DNA of 64,000 nucleotides from Clostridium amylolyticum (lineage in GTDB: Bacteria; Bacillota; Clostridia; Clostridiales; Clostridiaceae). The notes under the pieces are model-generated. The model ran no database searches. It was not told the origin of the DNA and saw nothing but the letters and a program-made list of their open reading frames with translations. This document shows, in pieces, positions 33,434 to 42,624 of the stretch; position 1 is the first letter of the stretch, and every line of letters begins with the position of its first letter. The DNA lies in NCBI RefSeq assembly GCF_900142075.1, contig NZ_FQZO01000001.1:310001-374000 (forward strand). The letters are read 5' to 3'. The position numbers were made by a program, and so were the translations under genes.

Positions 33434-34675
33434 ATGATAAAAGCAGCCTTAATAGGTGCAGGTGGAAGAGGAAAGGATGTATATGCTGATTATGCATTAA
33501 AATATCCTAATGAAATTCAATTTGTTGCAGTAGCAGAGCCAAATGAACACAAAAGAAATGAGTTTGTAGCTAAGCATAATATAGCTTCAGATATGGTCTT
33601 TGATTCTTGGGAGAAGCTGCTTGAAGAACCTAAGTTTTGTGATGCTGTGTTTGTTTGTACTCAAGACAAAATGCATTTTCAGCCAGCAATTAAAGCCATA
33701 GAAAGAGGTTATAACCTTCTTTTAGAAAAACCCATGTCAAATAATCTTAAAGAATGTATTAAAATAGTAGAAGCTTCAAAAGACCATAATAATTCAATAA
33801 CTGTTGCTCATGTATTAAGATATACCCCGTTTTTTAAAAAGCTTAAACAAATTATTGATTCCGGAATTATAGGAGATGTAGTAAATATTGACTTAAACGA
33901 AAATGTTGGATACTGGCACTATGCACATAGTTATGTTAGGGGGAATTGGAGCAATTCAGAAACTTCTTCACCTATGATTCTTGCTAAGAGCTGTCATGAT
34001 ATGGATATTTTGCTTTGGTTAGTGGGTAAAAAACCATTAAAAATATCTTCCTTTGGCTCCTTAAAATACTTTAAGGAGGAAAATGCTCCAAAGAATTCTA
34101 GTGATAGGTGCTTGGATTGTGCAGTGGAGTATGAATGTCCTTATTCAGCTCTAAAAACCTATTTAGTGGACAATAATGAATGGCCTGTAAGCGTTATTAG
34201 CCATGATCTATCTATGGAGGGAAGAATTAAGGCGTTAAAAGAAGGCCCTTATGGTAAGTGCGTATTTAGAAGCAATAATAATGTAGTAGACCATCAAGTG
34301 GTTAACATACAATTTGAAGATGATGTAACTGCAGCCTTTACTATGAGTGGTTTTACCAATGAGATGACCAGAAAAATTATAATTATGGGAACTTTGGGTG
34401 AGGTTACAGGGGACTTGGATAACAATGAGGTAATAGTTAAATTATTTGGAAGTGGAGAGCAGCAACATATAAATGTAGAGAATTTATTCGGAGGACACAG
34501 TGGTGGTGACACTGGACTTATGAAATATTACACAAGGCAGCTAAAGGACAAGGTAGTGGAAGGTCTTACCTCTGCTGAAGTTTCACTCTTAAGCCACGTA
34601 ATGGCATTTTCCGCAGAGCACTCAAGGATTACTGGACAAACTATAGATCTAGAGGAGTTTGTAAATTCTATTTAA
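33434..34675 (+). CDS. Gfo/Idh/MocA-family oxidoreductase
   Basis: 413 residues. Rossmann NAD(P) site ALIGAGGRGKDVYADYA (res ~5-21), then AVFVCTQDKMHFQPAIKAIERGYNLLLEKPMSNN with the family's EKP motif, and AHVLRYTPFFKKLK. A four-cysteine patch (CLDCAVEYECPYSA, res ~224-237) typical of one subgroup could bind zinc. These enzymes oxidise or reduce sugars, inositols or their glycosides. Start supported by GGAGAGATGGAG before ATG. It lies 75 bp before a wall-anchored propeller protein, so a linked sugar pathway is likely; a regulator is not adjacent. Confidence 0.85.
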   Translation: MIKAALIGAGGRGKDVYADYALKYPNEIQFVAVAEPNEHKRNEFVAKHNIASDMVFDSWEKLLEEPKFCDAVFVCTQDKMHFQPAIKAIERGYNLLLEKPMSNNLKECIKIVEASKDHNNSITVAHVLRYTPFFKKLKQIIDSGIIGDVVNIDLNENVGYWHYAHSYVRGNWSNSETSSPMILAKSCHDMDILLWLVGKKPLKISSFGSLKYFKEENAPKNSSDRCLDCAVEYECPYSALKTYLVDNNEWPVSVISHDLSMEGRIKALKEGPYGKCVFRSNNNVVDHQVVNIQFEDDVTAAFTMSGFTNEMTRKIIIMGTLGEVTGDLDNNEVIVKLFGSGEQQHINVENLFGGHSGGDTGLMKYYTRQLKDKVVEGLTSAEVSLLSHVMAFSAEHSRITGQTIDLEEFVNSI

Positions 34676-34749
34676 TAGTTTTTAATGACATAAATAAGAA
34701 CTATTAAGAGATTAACAATAAACAATAAGTATAAAGGGGTAGAGAGATT

Positions 34750-37230
34750 ATGTTGAAAAAGTCTTTTAAAAAGTACTTAGCTTTTGCTTTAACATCAGTG
34801 GTGATGACATCTAGTATATTTTGCTCTTCAGTAAAAGCGAAAGCTGAAGTAAGTAAAGTAGCTTTGAAGGAATTTGGTCAACCAGAAAAGTTAATTCCGC
34901 CAATAAGTTCTGCAATTGGACTATTTGATGGGGCTGTTGGACAGCAAGATGGAAGAAACGTAATGTACACAACAGTAAATGGAACACCTAGTGTATTTAA
35001 TGTCATTGATTTAGAAAATTATAAGCTGATAAATTCCTTTGTTTTAGAAGGTGTAAATCAAACTTGGGTTCATGAGGTGGCTAAAGATGGTACAGCTTAT
35101 ATAGGGACCAATGGAGACAAGCCTACACTTTGGGCCTATTCACCTGTAAAAAAACAAGTTGAGAAATTAGCAACCTTAGATGGAGAGTCCTCCATTTGGT
35201 CCTTAATTACGGATGAAAATAACAATGTTTATGCAGGAACCTTCCCTGGAGGAAAAGTATATAAATATAACCCTACTACAAAAGATTTAAAGGATTTTGG
35301 TAGAATGGTTGGTAATGCAGCACAGGAATATGTTAGATCCATAGCTTATGCTGATGGTTTTATTTATGCAGGTACAGAAAAGAAAAAAATAATTAAGCTA
35401 AATGTAAACACTGGAGAAAAAGTTGATATAGCCACTGCACCAGTCCTAAGTGGAGAAACTGCATTCTGCTATGACTTGGATGTAGTAGGTAAATATTTAT
35501 TCGCTAGATACGATAAAAGTAAAAAAGTTTATATATATGATCTTGAGAATAGAGTATGGTCAGATACCTACTTGCAAAATGTAAATGGCCTTCATATGTC
35601 TAAAGAATTAGAAGGAAAATCTTATTTTATATCTGATGGAAAGCTAAAGTCAGTGGATTTAAATACATTAACAGTTGAAGACCTCGGAATAGCATATGGA
35701 AGTTCCTTTAGAGGTGTAGATGTAGTTAAGATGAAAAATGACCCAGAGCTGCCAGGAGATAACATAGTTACTATGCAGTACGGTGGTTCAGTAGTGTTTT
35801 TTAATCTTCAAAATAAAAAAATGAAGATGTATCCTCCAGTGGTAGCGCCATCAGCTGCAGAAATTCAATCTTTAGAAAAAGGCCCTGATGGAAAGTTATA
35901 TACAAGTGGTTATACAAGTGCTATAGGAGGAGCTTATGATACTGTAACAAATACTAATAAAAGCTTTAGCCTACCGCAGGCAGAAGGAATGGGCGCTTTA
36001 GGTGATAAAATATATATGGGCACTTATCCACATGCAGAGATATATGAGTTAGATACAAAAAACGCTACAGGCACTGGAAATCCTAAAAAGATATTCACCA
36101 TAGGTGAGGAACAGGATAGGCCTTTTAAGGTTATGTCTGCAGAAGGAAAAGTATTTTTTGGAACAATACCTGATTATGGAAAACTTGGAGGGGCTTTAAC
36201 TGTATACAATCCTTCTTTAACTGGAAGTGAGAGTTATAAGGTATATAGAAACATAGTACAAGATCAAAGTGTTGTAGGACTAGCCTATAAGGACGGAAAG
36301 ATATACGGCTCAACAAGTATTGCAGGTGGTTTGGGTTCCACACCTACTGCAAAGGAGGCAAAAATCTTTGTATGGGACGTGGCTAAAGAAAACAAGTTAA
36401 GTGAAATTTCATTAAATATAGAAGGCTTAGATAATCCTAAGATGATTAGTGGATTAGAATTTGGCTCAGATGGATTATTATGGGGTGCAGCAGATGGCTT
36501 TATTTTTGCCCTAAACCCAGATACCTTACAAGTTGTTAAGAGTAAAAATATCTATCCAAGTGTTAAAGGGTATGGAATTTGGAGACCAATATACTTAAGA
36601 TGGTCTGAAGATGGTTTATTGTATGCAAATGTTGCTGGAAAATTAACTGCTATTGATCCAAATACATTAGATTCAACCTATATTGTTGATACCCCTCTAT
36701 ATGCTATTGGAGATGATGGCGATTTATATTACGCAAAGGGCTCTATGCTTCAAAAGATAGCTGTTTCTGACAAAATCTTTGCAGTTTCAGGTGTTTCCTT
36801 AAATAAAGAGAAAGAGACCATTAATTTAAATGAAACTGTTCAACTAGAAGCTACAGTTGCACCAGAAAACTCTACTAATAGCAAAGTTACTTGGAAATCA
36901 AGTGATGAAAAGGTTGCTACAGTTGATGAAAATGGTCTGGTTAAAGGTATAGGAGTTGGTGTGGCTACTATAACCGTTACTACTGAAGATGGAGCTTTTA
37001 CAAAGAGTGCAGAGATAACAGTAGTAGAAAAAACTGTTGCTGAGGAACCAGATAAACCCGGAGCAGAAGATAACACTAATAATATAGAGACTGAAAGCGA
37101 TAAGGAGACTAGTGAGCAGCTGCCAAAGACAGGAGCGCTAAATAATAGTTTTGCATTAATATCACTTGGTATTTTAATTGTTGCCTCTGGTATGGTTTTA
37201 TACAAAAAAAGAAGTTTAATTAAACACTAA
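34750..37230 (+). CDS. LPXTG-anchored beta-propeller surface protein with Ig-like domain
   Basis: 826 residues. Signal peptide res 1-~35 (basic KKSFKKYL, hydrophobic core, SSVKAKAE cleavage region). Residues ~40-670 form repeated propeller blades (DGKLYTSGYTSAIG, DGLLYANVAGKLTAID, VYAGTFPGGKVYKYNP), similar to SMP-30/YncE-type or YVTN propellers. Residues ~675-755 are a BIG2 bacterial Ig-like domain (VSLNKEKETINLNETVQLEA, VTWKSSDEKVATVDENG). An acidic linker leads to the sortase motif LPKTG, a hydrophobic helix and basic tail KKRSLIKH. So it is exported and covalently anchored to peptidoglycan. It may bind or cleave an extracellular sugar polymer feeding the preceding oxidoreductase; catalytic residues cannot be assigned. 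Confidence 0.85.
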   Translation: MLKKSFKKYLAFALTSVVMTSSIFCSSVKAKAEVSKVALKEFGQPEKLIPPISSAIGLFDGAVGQQDGRNVMYTTVNGTPSVFNVIDLENYKLINSFVLEGVNQTWVHEVAKDGTAYIGTNGDKPTLWAYSPVKKQVEKLATLDGESSIWSLITDENNNVYAGTFPGGKVYKYNPTTKDLKDFGRMVGNAAQEYVRSIAYADGFIYAGTEKKKIIKLNVNTGEKVDIATAPVLSGETAFCYDLDVVGKYLFARYDKSKKVYIYDLENRVWSDTYLQNVNGLHMSKELEGKSYFISDGKLKSVDLNTLTVEDLGIAYGSSFRGVDVVKMKNDPELPGDNIVTMQYGGSVVFFNLQNKKMKMYPPVVAPSAAEIQSLEKGPDGKLYTSGYTSAIGGAYDTVTNTNKSFSLPQAEGMGALGDKIYMGTYPHAEIYELDTKNATGTGNPKKIFTIGEEQDRPFKVMSAEGKVFFGTIPDYGKLGGALTVYNPSLTGSESYKVYRNIVQDQSVVGLAYKDGKIYGSTSIAGGLGSTPTAKEAKIFVWDVAKENKLSEISLNIEGLDNPKMISGLEFGSDGLLWGAADGFIFALNPDTLQVVKSKNIYPSVKGYGIWRPIYLRWSEDGLLYANVAGKLTAIDPNTLDSTYIVDTPLYAIGDDGDLYYAKGSMLQKIAVSDKIFAVSGVSLNKEKETINLNETVQLEATVAPENSTNSKVTWKSSDEKVATVDENGLVKGIGVGVATITVTTEDGAFTKSAEITVVEKTVAEEPDKPGAEDNTNNIETESDKETSEQLPKTGALNNSFALISLGILIVASGMVLYKKRSLIKH

Positions 37231-37280
37231 CAAAAAGAAGAAAAGTTTCACTTTTTAATATTATAGGAATTTACAATTTT

Positions 37281-37302
37281 AGAGCCCGAGAGGGCTCTAT
37301 TT
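37281..37302 (+). terminator. Short hairpin after the LPXTG gene
   Basis: AGAGCCC-GAGA-GGGCTCT then ATTTAT. Likely intrinsic terminator of the two-gene unit, though the T-run is broken. Confidence 0.75.
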
Positions 37303-37337
37303 ATATTGCTTTATTTGGATAATTTACACAAAAAAGC

Positions 37338-37374
37338 AGCTTACTATGATAGTTTAATTCTATCATAGTAAGCT
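37338..37374. terminator. Bidirectional terminator between convergent operons
   Basis: AGCTTACTATGATAG (37338-37352) and CTATCATAGTAAGCT (37360-37374) are perfect complements; an A-run on the left supplies U's for minus-strand transcripts. It ends the 38-46 kb operon. Confidence 0.88.
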
Positions 37375-37405
37375 ATTTTGTATTATATCAATATCGATCT
37401 TTATA

Positions 37406-38059
37406 CTATCGGTCTTGTCCCTTTTCAGCAGCTTCTGCCTCTGCTTTTGTTTTATGAATTGTGCCAAAGGGATGGTGAGGTGGGGCATAGATAGAATATA
37501 ATTTAAGAGGTTTATTACCAGTATTGATTATATTGTGCCATGTTCCAGCAGGTATCATAATGGCAGAGTCATCATTGAGTTTCTCTTGGAAATACAGTCT
37601 ATCTTTTCTATCCCCCATTTTAACTAGTCCTTGGCCGTCCTCTATGCGTAGGAATTGATCAGTAGCGGGATGAATTTCTAAACCTATTTCTCCCCCAACA
37701 GGAATGCTCATTAAAGTAACTTGCAAATGCTTTCCTGTCCATAAAGCAGTACGGAAATTATTGTTTTGCTTGGTAGCTTCATTTATATTAACTACATAGG
37801 GATTAGGACCATTATCCTTTAGCTTAATTGGAGGAAAATAACTTGGTGGTTGTGGAAATTTAACTCTTGAATCATATTCAATATCATCATCAAAAGGAAT
37901 ATAGCCATTGTCAAAAGCATTTAACAAGTCAGGTTTATAAACTGTTGGATTATTATAGTAATATGGATATTCCCTGTAAGCATTATACATAATGTATGGG
38001 TCATATATTGGTTGGTTAATACAATAAGGACATAAAGGTGCATTATAAGGGTTATACAT
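37406..38059 (-). CDS. Cupin-domain protein with Tyr/Pro-rich N-terminus
   Basis: 217 residues. Residues 1-~60 are rich in Tyr, Pro and Asn (MYNPYNAPLCPYC, YREYPYYYNNP), like spore-coat or spore-surface proteins. Residues ~90-200 form a cupin: TLMSIPVGGEIGLEIHPATDQFLRIEDG holds motif 1 (His, Glu/Asp ligands), and MIPAGTWHNIINTG holds motif 2 His. Probably a metal-binding beta-barrel; enzymatic role unknown. GGAAGG precedes the ATG. It is the last gene of the minus-strand run, 95 bp after its neighbour, so it may have its own sporulation promoter rather than belong functionally to the reductase operon. Confidence 0.75.
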   Translation of the reverse strand: MYNPYNAPLCPYCINQPIYDPYIMYNAYREYPYYYNNPTVYKPDLLNAFDNGYIPFDDDIEYDSRVKFPQPPSYFPPIKLKDNGPNPYVVNINEATKQNNNFRTALWTGKHLQVTLMSIPVGGEIGLEIHPATDQFLRIEDGQGLVKMGDRKDRLYFQEKLNDDSAIMIPAGTWHNIINTGNKPLKLYSIYAPPHHPFGTIHKTKAEAEAAEKGQDR

Positions 38060-38154
38060 ATTGTTCCTTCCTTGAATATAGTTTTCTAAAATTATTATAT
38101 GTTTATAGCTTCAAAAGGTGCTTGGTTTCGTAGTATTGCTACTAAGAGGTAACT

Positions 38155-38871
38155 TTACTGCTTTTTAGCACTTTTAAAGTGCGTCTCTCTCATGCCATCT
38201 ACTTCATCGCAGATGGACTTTAAGTTACAGCTTTGGCAATCTAAATTCATATCCTTTAAAACATGATTCAAGGTTTGAGTAATTTCTTCAATCTTGTCAG
38301 CATATTCAGTAAGCTTTTTAAACCCAGGAATGTTTTGAGTAATAAAAATTATACTAACAGCATTTACTAATTTATCCGCTTTTAATTTATTAATATATGC
38401 ATTACCTATAATCTCAAAATTTATCCCCTTTGATATTGCTTCTTTACTAACCCTAACTTGTTCACGTTTATCAAAGCTAGATGCACGAATCATATATCCT
38501 TTTGGTATAATATCATATTTTACATAATCTAAATTTTTAATAGAATTGTAAGCTCTGTGATCATCATCTAGGTTATTAATATTTAATAAAACAATCCTAG
38601 CAAAGGGCACATCTGACTTTATTTCATTTAAATCCTCACCATATAATAAAATTTCATCCTTTTCAACCAGCCTATTTGAAGTGGTAACACAAGAATAATT
38701 TACTGAAGGAAGCCTATTTGCCCCTAATTCAAAAGCTGCATCCTTTGAAAGTATCAACTCATTATTAGGGCACATCTCGTAATTTATCAAATTAGATACT
38801 TTTAATTTTTTAGGAGTATATGATGAAAGTAAATCTAAGGTATCTCTAATTATTGCATCATACAATTCCAT
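38155..38871 (-). CDS. Cys-rich protein resembling part of CO dehydrogenase/acetyl-CoA synthase
   Basis: 238 residues, soluble. N-terminal half contains LGANRLPSVNYSCVTTSNRLVE; the C-terminus ends DCQSCNLKSICDEVDGMRE, a C-x2-C-x4-C metal-type motif followed by D/E. This pattern recalls proteins annotated as carbon monoxide dehydrogenase/acetyl-CoA synthase beta-like partners of CooC; it is far shorter than a catalytic subunit and lacks the full A-cluster. Its ATG overlaps the stop of the small membrane protein (TAATG), so it is translationally coupled to the operon. Likely metal delivery or electron transfer to the HgdB-type proteins; identity is tentative. Confidence 0.45.
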   Translation of the reverse strand: MELYDAIIRDTLDLLSSYTPKKLKVSNLINYEMCPNNELILSKDAAFELGANRLPSVNYSCVTTSNRLVEKDEILLYGEDLNEIKSDVPFARIVLLNINNLDDDHRAYNSIKNLDYVKYDIIPKGYMIRASSFDKREQVRVSKEAISKGINFEIIGNAYINKLKADKLVNAVSIIFITQNIPGFKKLTEYADKIEEITQTLNHVLKDMNLDCQSCNLKSICDEVDGMRETHFKSAKKQ

Positions 38872-39026
38872 TAGATACTTGTTTCCCTTTTCTCATTATC
38901 AAAACGTTTACATAACCCCTTGTAAATTACTCCAACTAGTTTCATATCTAAATTGAAAAAATATATGATGAATAAAAGTAATAATAAAGCTGCTGGAATT
39001 ATCAAAAATAACCAATATAAATTCAT
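38871..39026 (-). CDS. 51-residue single-span membrane protein in reductase operon
   Basis: ATG at 39024-39026 follows the activator stop by one base, with AAAGGAG provided by the end of that gene. The product reads NLYWLFLIIPAALLLLFII then YFFNLDMKLVGVIYKGL and a basic tail, so one transmembrane helix with a ~25-residue cytoplasmic end. Its stop overlaps the next start (TAATG). Tight coupling on both sides argues that it is a real subunit, possibly a membrane anchor for the activator or the Cys-rich protein. No homologue is known to me. Confidence 0.75.
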   Translation of the reverse strand: MNLYWLFLIIPAALLLLLFIIYFFNLDMKLVGVIYKGLCKRFDNEKRETSI

Positions 39027-39027
39027 A

Positions 39028-39828
39028 TTATTTCTCCTTTGCTAAACCCTTTTGACGGGCATACTCAGCGGCTCCTAATGCGCCCATCAATTGAGGGTCA
39101 ATTTTTAGATCAATAACCTTTAATTTTAATACATGCTCAATAGCCTTTTTTAAACCTTCGTTCTTAGCGCAACCACCAGTTAAAGCTATGCTATCTGAAG
39201 CACCAGCCTTTTTTGCCATAACAAAACATCTTTTAGCAACAGCAAGCTGAATACCAGCTGCAATTTCTTCTCTTGGCTTACCTTCGCCAGCTAGGGTAAT
39301 AACCTCACTTTCAGCAAATACAGTACATTGTGCCGTAATAGGTATGACATTTTTAGCTTTAAGTGAAAGCTTACAAAACTCAGATAAATCCAATTCGAAT
39401 GCTCTTGCCATGGACTCAAAGAATCGGCCTGTACCAGCGGCGCACTTATCATTCATAGCAAAGGTCTTTACAGTGCCATCAGTATCAACGGAAATTCCTT
39501 TTACATCTTGTCCACCAATATCTATCACTGCCTTCACTGTTGGGTCAGTTACATGAACCCCCATGGCGTGGCAGCTAATCTCACTGATATTTTCTTCAGC
39601 CTGAGGAACCTTATTACGACCGTAACCAGTACCAATTAAATAACTTAATTCCTGGATGCTTTTTAAACCAGCCTCGGCAAGGGCCTCTTGTAATCCAGCT
39701 TTTGCACTTTCTTCAGAATTAATTTTGCTTCTTAGGGTATTACTAGCAACTATTTTTCCTTCTTCATCAAGTATAACTGTTTTTGTGTAGGTGGAACCTA
39801 CATCACATCCGCCAAAATATTTTTTCAT
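39028..39828 (-). CDS. 2-hydroxyacyl-CoA dehydratase activator (HgdC-type ATPase)
   Basis: About 266 residues from ATG 39828 (GGGAGAG 8 nt upstream). ASKHA-fold ATPase: GCDVGSTYTKTVILDEEG (phosphate loop), VIDIGGQDVKGI, LTGGCAKNEGL (adenosine loop) and QLMGALGAA. The two cysteines that bridge the homodimer's 4Fe-4S cluster are present: NDKCAAGTGRF and ITAQCTVFAESE. Such activators use ATP hydrolysis to inject one very low-potential electron into the partner FeS dehydratase/reductase. The two HgdB-family proteins immediately upstream are the likely acceptors. Confidence 0.88.
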   Translation of the reverse strand: MKKYFGGCDVGSTYTKTVILDEEGKIVASNTLRSKINSEESAKAGLQEALAEAGLKSIQELSYLIGTGYGRNKVPQAEENISEISCHAMGVHVTDPTVKAVIDIGGQDVKGISVDTDGTVKTFAMNDKCAAGTGRFFESMARAFELDLSEFCKLSLKAKNVIPITAQCTVFAESEVITLAGEGKPREEIAAGIQLAVAKRCFVMAKKAGASDSIALTGGCAKNEGLKKAIEHVLKLKVIDLKIDPQLMGALGAAEYARQKGLAKEK

Positions 39829-39852
39829 TATATACACTCTCCCTTCAGAATA

Positions 39853-41409
39853 TTACCAGGTTTTTGAATCTTCAAAATCTACCAAGCTTGGATCCAGGGG
39901 TTCTTCACGAAAAACTGTTTGCATATATATATTAACTTTGCTTCGCATTTCCTTTCTAGAAACCGTTCTTGGGTCACATAAATCATGTTCAACCCAAATA
40001 AGATGTATACTTCTTTCACGAGCTTGTTCTTCAAACAAGCCTTGCAATCCGGCCATAGTCTTGCAAGATACGTGACTGTACATAATAACTATGTCAGCAT
40101 TGAATTCTTTACATTGCCTCCATAATTCTTCCAAAACATTTGAATGACCGCCATTAGTATGACTTCTCATGGACATACGTTCATATGCTTTAGCTAAATC
40201 AATCAAAGAAGCTTCTTTATTGTCAGTATCAAAGAAGTGGTGAGAAAGCATACACTCCATATCAACTAAAACTTGAAGACCCCAACAATTTTGAGCCCAG
40301 AAAGAAAAGTTACTGTAGTAGTGAGCGGGACATGACCAAACAATGGCACGATGGCGATATTTTGTGATACCTTTAGGTGCATATTTTTTCTTATCTAATT
40401 CATAGCCTTTCATCATTAATTCATATACTTCTTTATCATTTTCTAAAAACTTTGTATCCAAGCTGCCTGCAATTTGGAAAGCATACATACGATGTAGTGC
40501 TAAGGAAGGACCAGTAACTTGAGGGTAGGGGGTCTTGTTTATATCCCATTTTTTAAGCATGTATTCTGTTTCTTCATTGTAACGCTTCATAACTGTAAAG
40601 TAAGCGTCCCAGTTAAACTTTTCACCAGTTTGCTCCTCAATAAATTTTATAGCACCTAGAATATCCTTAACAGCATATCTTTGAACTTCCTCTTCGTTAA
40701 AACGAACTGGAGGTGAAAGGGGGTAGGTGGGAAGATTAAAAAACCTATCCTGATAGGTGGAAGACATACAACTACCATCACAAGGCATACTGCTGGATAC
40801 AAAGCATATACCTATTCGTGGATAGTCACCTACCACTGCACAACCTGCTTCTGCTGCTGGAAGAGGACATACATCAGCTGGTAAACCGTAGTTTTCTACT
40901 GCATCAATATAGGGCATGGAGCTTTGTTGGTCCATTTCTGAGGGTAAAAATATTGGAATCATTTGCACGGGTAATCCTTTTAAGTTTGGAAATCCTGCCA
41001 TGATTTGAATTGGCATCATCTCATCAAATAACACTACTTTTTTGCTAAATTCTTTTGCTCTTTTGCTATTACCATTTAAGTTAGCATCACCCTTTAATAT
41101 GGTTTTTGTCATTTCTATGGCATGAGCAGTCATAGTAAAGAACTGCTTATGACAAATCCTTAATTCTATCCCGCGAAGTCCTAGTGTGTGTCTATCAATA
41201 AATGCTGGAGTTGTAAGATATGACCCCATCCATCTATATCTAAATAAAGCTTTTGTAAGTTGTATTGGACAGGCTAAAGAAAGCTTCATCAAAGCACCCC
41301 AACATTTTAACCAACGTCCAAAATCATACAAGGTATCCTTAAAGCCTTTCCATTCACGGTGCTTTAAAACCATACCGCCAGTATATAATTTGCCTAGATT
41401 TTTACTCAT
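39853..41409 (-). CDS. HgdB/BcrB-family FeS protein, long form
   Basis: 518 residues, much longer than the ~380-430 usual for HgdB subunits. HgdB-like blocks include FDEMMPIQIMAGFPNLKG, SSMPCDGSCMSSTY, WSCPAHYYSNFSFWAQNC and MYSHVSCKTMAGLQGLFEEQ, with several conserved Cys for a 4Fe-4S or double-cubane cluster. The family covers 2-hydroxyacyl-CoA dehydratases, benzoyl-CoA reductases and double-cubane proteins that carry out ATP-driven reductions. The N-terminal ~90 residues are an extension of unknown role. Starts 4 bp after the shorter paralogue, so the two form a heteromeric pair. Substrate unknown; no CoA-transferase is encoded nearby. Confidence 0.75.
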   Translation of the reverse strand: MSKNLGKLYTGGMVLKHREWKGFKDTLYDFGRWLKCWGALMKLSLACPIQLTKALFRYRWMGSYLTTPAFIDRHTLGLRGIELRICHKQFFTMTAHAIEMTKTILKGDANLNGNSKRAKEFSKKVVLFDEMMPIQIMAGFPNLKGLPVQMIPIFLPSEMDQQSSMPYIDAVENYGLPADVCPLPAAEAGCAVVGDYPRIGICFVSSSMPCDGSCMSSTYQDRFFNLPTYPLSPPVRFNEEEVQRYAVKDILGAIKFIEEQTGEKFNWDAYFTVMKRYNEETEYMLKKWDINKTPYPQVTGPSLALHRMYAFQIAGSLDTKFLENDKEVYELMMKGYELDKKKYAPKGITKYRHRAIVWSCPAHYYSNFSFWAQNCWGLQVLVDMECMLSHHFFDTDNKEASLIDLAKAYERMSMRSHTNGGHSNVLEELWRQCKEFNADIVIMYSHVSCKTMAGLQGLFEEQARERSIHLIWVEHDLCDPRTVSRKEMRSKVNIYMQTVFREEPLDPSLVDFEDSKTW

Positions 41410-41413
41410 CTAC

Positions 41414-42613
41414 CTAAGCCTCCTTTTTCTTATTCCTTTGAATTTTTTTAATTTCAAGACTTTCTACAAAGGCTTGAACTCTAGTTCTAAGCTGTCCTGA
41501 AGTTCTAGACATATATGGGCGGTCGATAGAAAGTGTAGGTATGCCTCTTTCCTCAGTGATGATGTGGCTGGTTAAAGCACGTTCGTAGCCCCAATAATCA
41601 CAGAATTTAATTTGCTCATAGATGATACCGTCGGCATGATAATCATTATAAAGGTCCTCTGCAAAGTCACGTCTTTGGTTGATCTTTTCATGACTTACAT
41701 AACGAGGACAAAGGCTTTGCTCTAAATATTGTCTACATATAGAGTTTAATACCTTTTCTCCCGGTTTTAAGATGATTTCTTGACGACCGGGGAATGAACC
41801 AAAGCAAAAACGATCTGCCACAATTAGCGCACCGGATTCTTCGATTAATTTAGTTAACTCAGGATCATCAATTTCACTTCCCACTAGAACTACCTTAGCT
41901 CTATAAATTTTCTTATAATCACATTCTCGAGCTTTTATTTCCTTCAAGGTCTCACGTAACTTATCCACTATAAGATATTTAGGACAAACGTATGAAACTA
42001 AATTAAGAATATGAAATTCATAGCCGGTTATAGGAGGATTTTCTTCCTTTCTAAACTCACCAATTTCAGTTATTATTCTGCAAACTTCATTATGAAGTTC
42101 TACAGCTTTACGCATAGAATCCTCTGAAATATCTACCCCTAAATTCTCTTTTAACTTATTTAATACTTTAAGTTGAATCTGCTGAACATAATGCTCCACA
42201 GCATCATCATTTACCTTATAGGGAACGTCCACATGGGAAACAAAAAAGCCTTTTTTATCAATTAAGTTAAGAATTTCAATGTTTTCCATGGTACGGTTCA
42301 TCATTGCACAGGCATCAACTCCAGCAATAGCATCAAGAAAATTGTAACCACCCTCAATAGTTCTTTCTAGTAGAGCCCTACAAAACTCACAGGTGTAGTT
42401 AGACATATAGTAGGTTGCTATCTCCATAGAACCGGTTTTAGGTGCGCGCATTCTAAGTGAAAAACAGTTATCTAGGTTTATAAGTACCTCAGGCATATGA
42501 AAGCATGTATACCCAATGGCAAGCTTTCCTTCATCTTTTGCTTGTCTAATAAGTTCATTATTAACATCATCTAATAACCCTTCAAAATAATATAAATATT
42601 TTAAATCTTTCAC
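41414..42613 (-). CDS. HgdB-family 2-hydroxyacyl-CoA dehydratase/double-cubane-type protein
   Basis: 399 residues, normal HgdB length. LAIGYTCFHMPEVLINLDNCFSLRM (in two parts), YYMSNYTCEFCRALLE, AGVDACAMMNRT, VLVGSEIDDPELTKLIEESGALIVADRFCFGS and CDYWGYERALTSHIITEERGIPTLSIDRPY correspond to the conserved parts of the family, with Cys ligands in the first, second and C-terminal domains. Together with the long paralogue downstream and the HgdC-type activator it should form the catalytic FeS component. Known functions range from dehydration of 2-hydroxyacyl-CoA to reduction of benzoyl-CoA or small triple-bond molecules; which applies here cannot be told. Confidence 0.82.
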   Translation of the reverse strand: MKDLKYLYYFEGLLDDVNNELIRQAKDEGKLAIGYTCFHMPEVLINLDNCFSLRMRAPKTGSMEIATYYMSNYTCEFCRALLERTIEGGYNFLDAIAGVDACAMMNRTMENIEILNLIDKKGFFVSHVDVPYKVNDDAVEHYVQQIQLKVLNKLKENLGVDISEDSMRKAVELHNEVCRIITEIGEFRKEENPPITGYEFHILNLVSYVCPKYLIVDKLRETLKEIKARECDYKKIYRAKVVLVGSEIDDPELTKLIEESGALIVADRFCFGSFPGRQEIILKPGEKVLNSICRQYLEQSLCPRYVSHEKINQRRDFAEDLYNDYHADGIIYEQIKFCDYWGYERALTSHIITEERGIPTLSIDRPYMSRTSGQLRTRVQAFVESLEIKKIQRNKKKEA

Positions 42614-42624
42614 GTTAATCTCCT

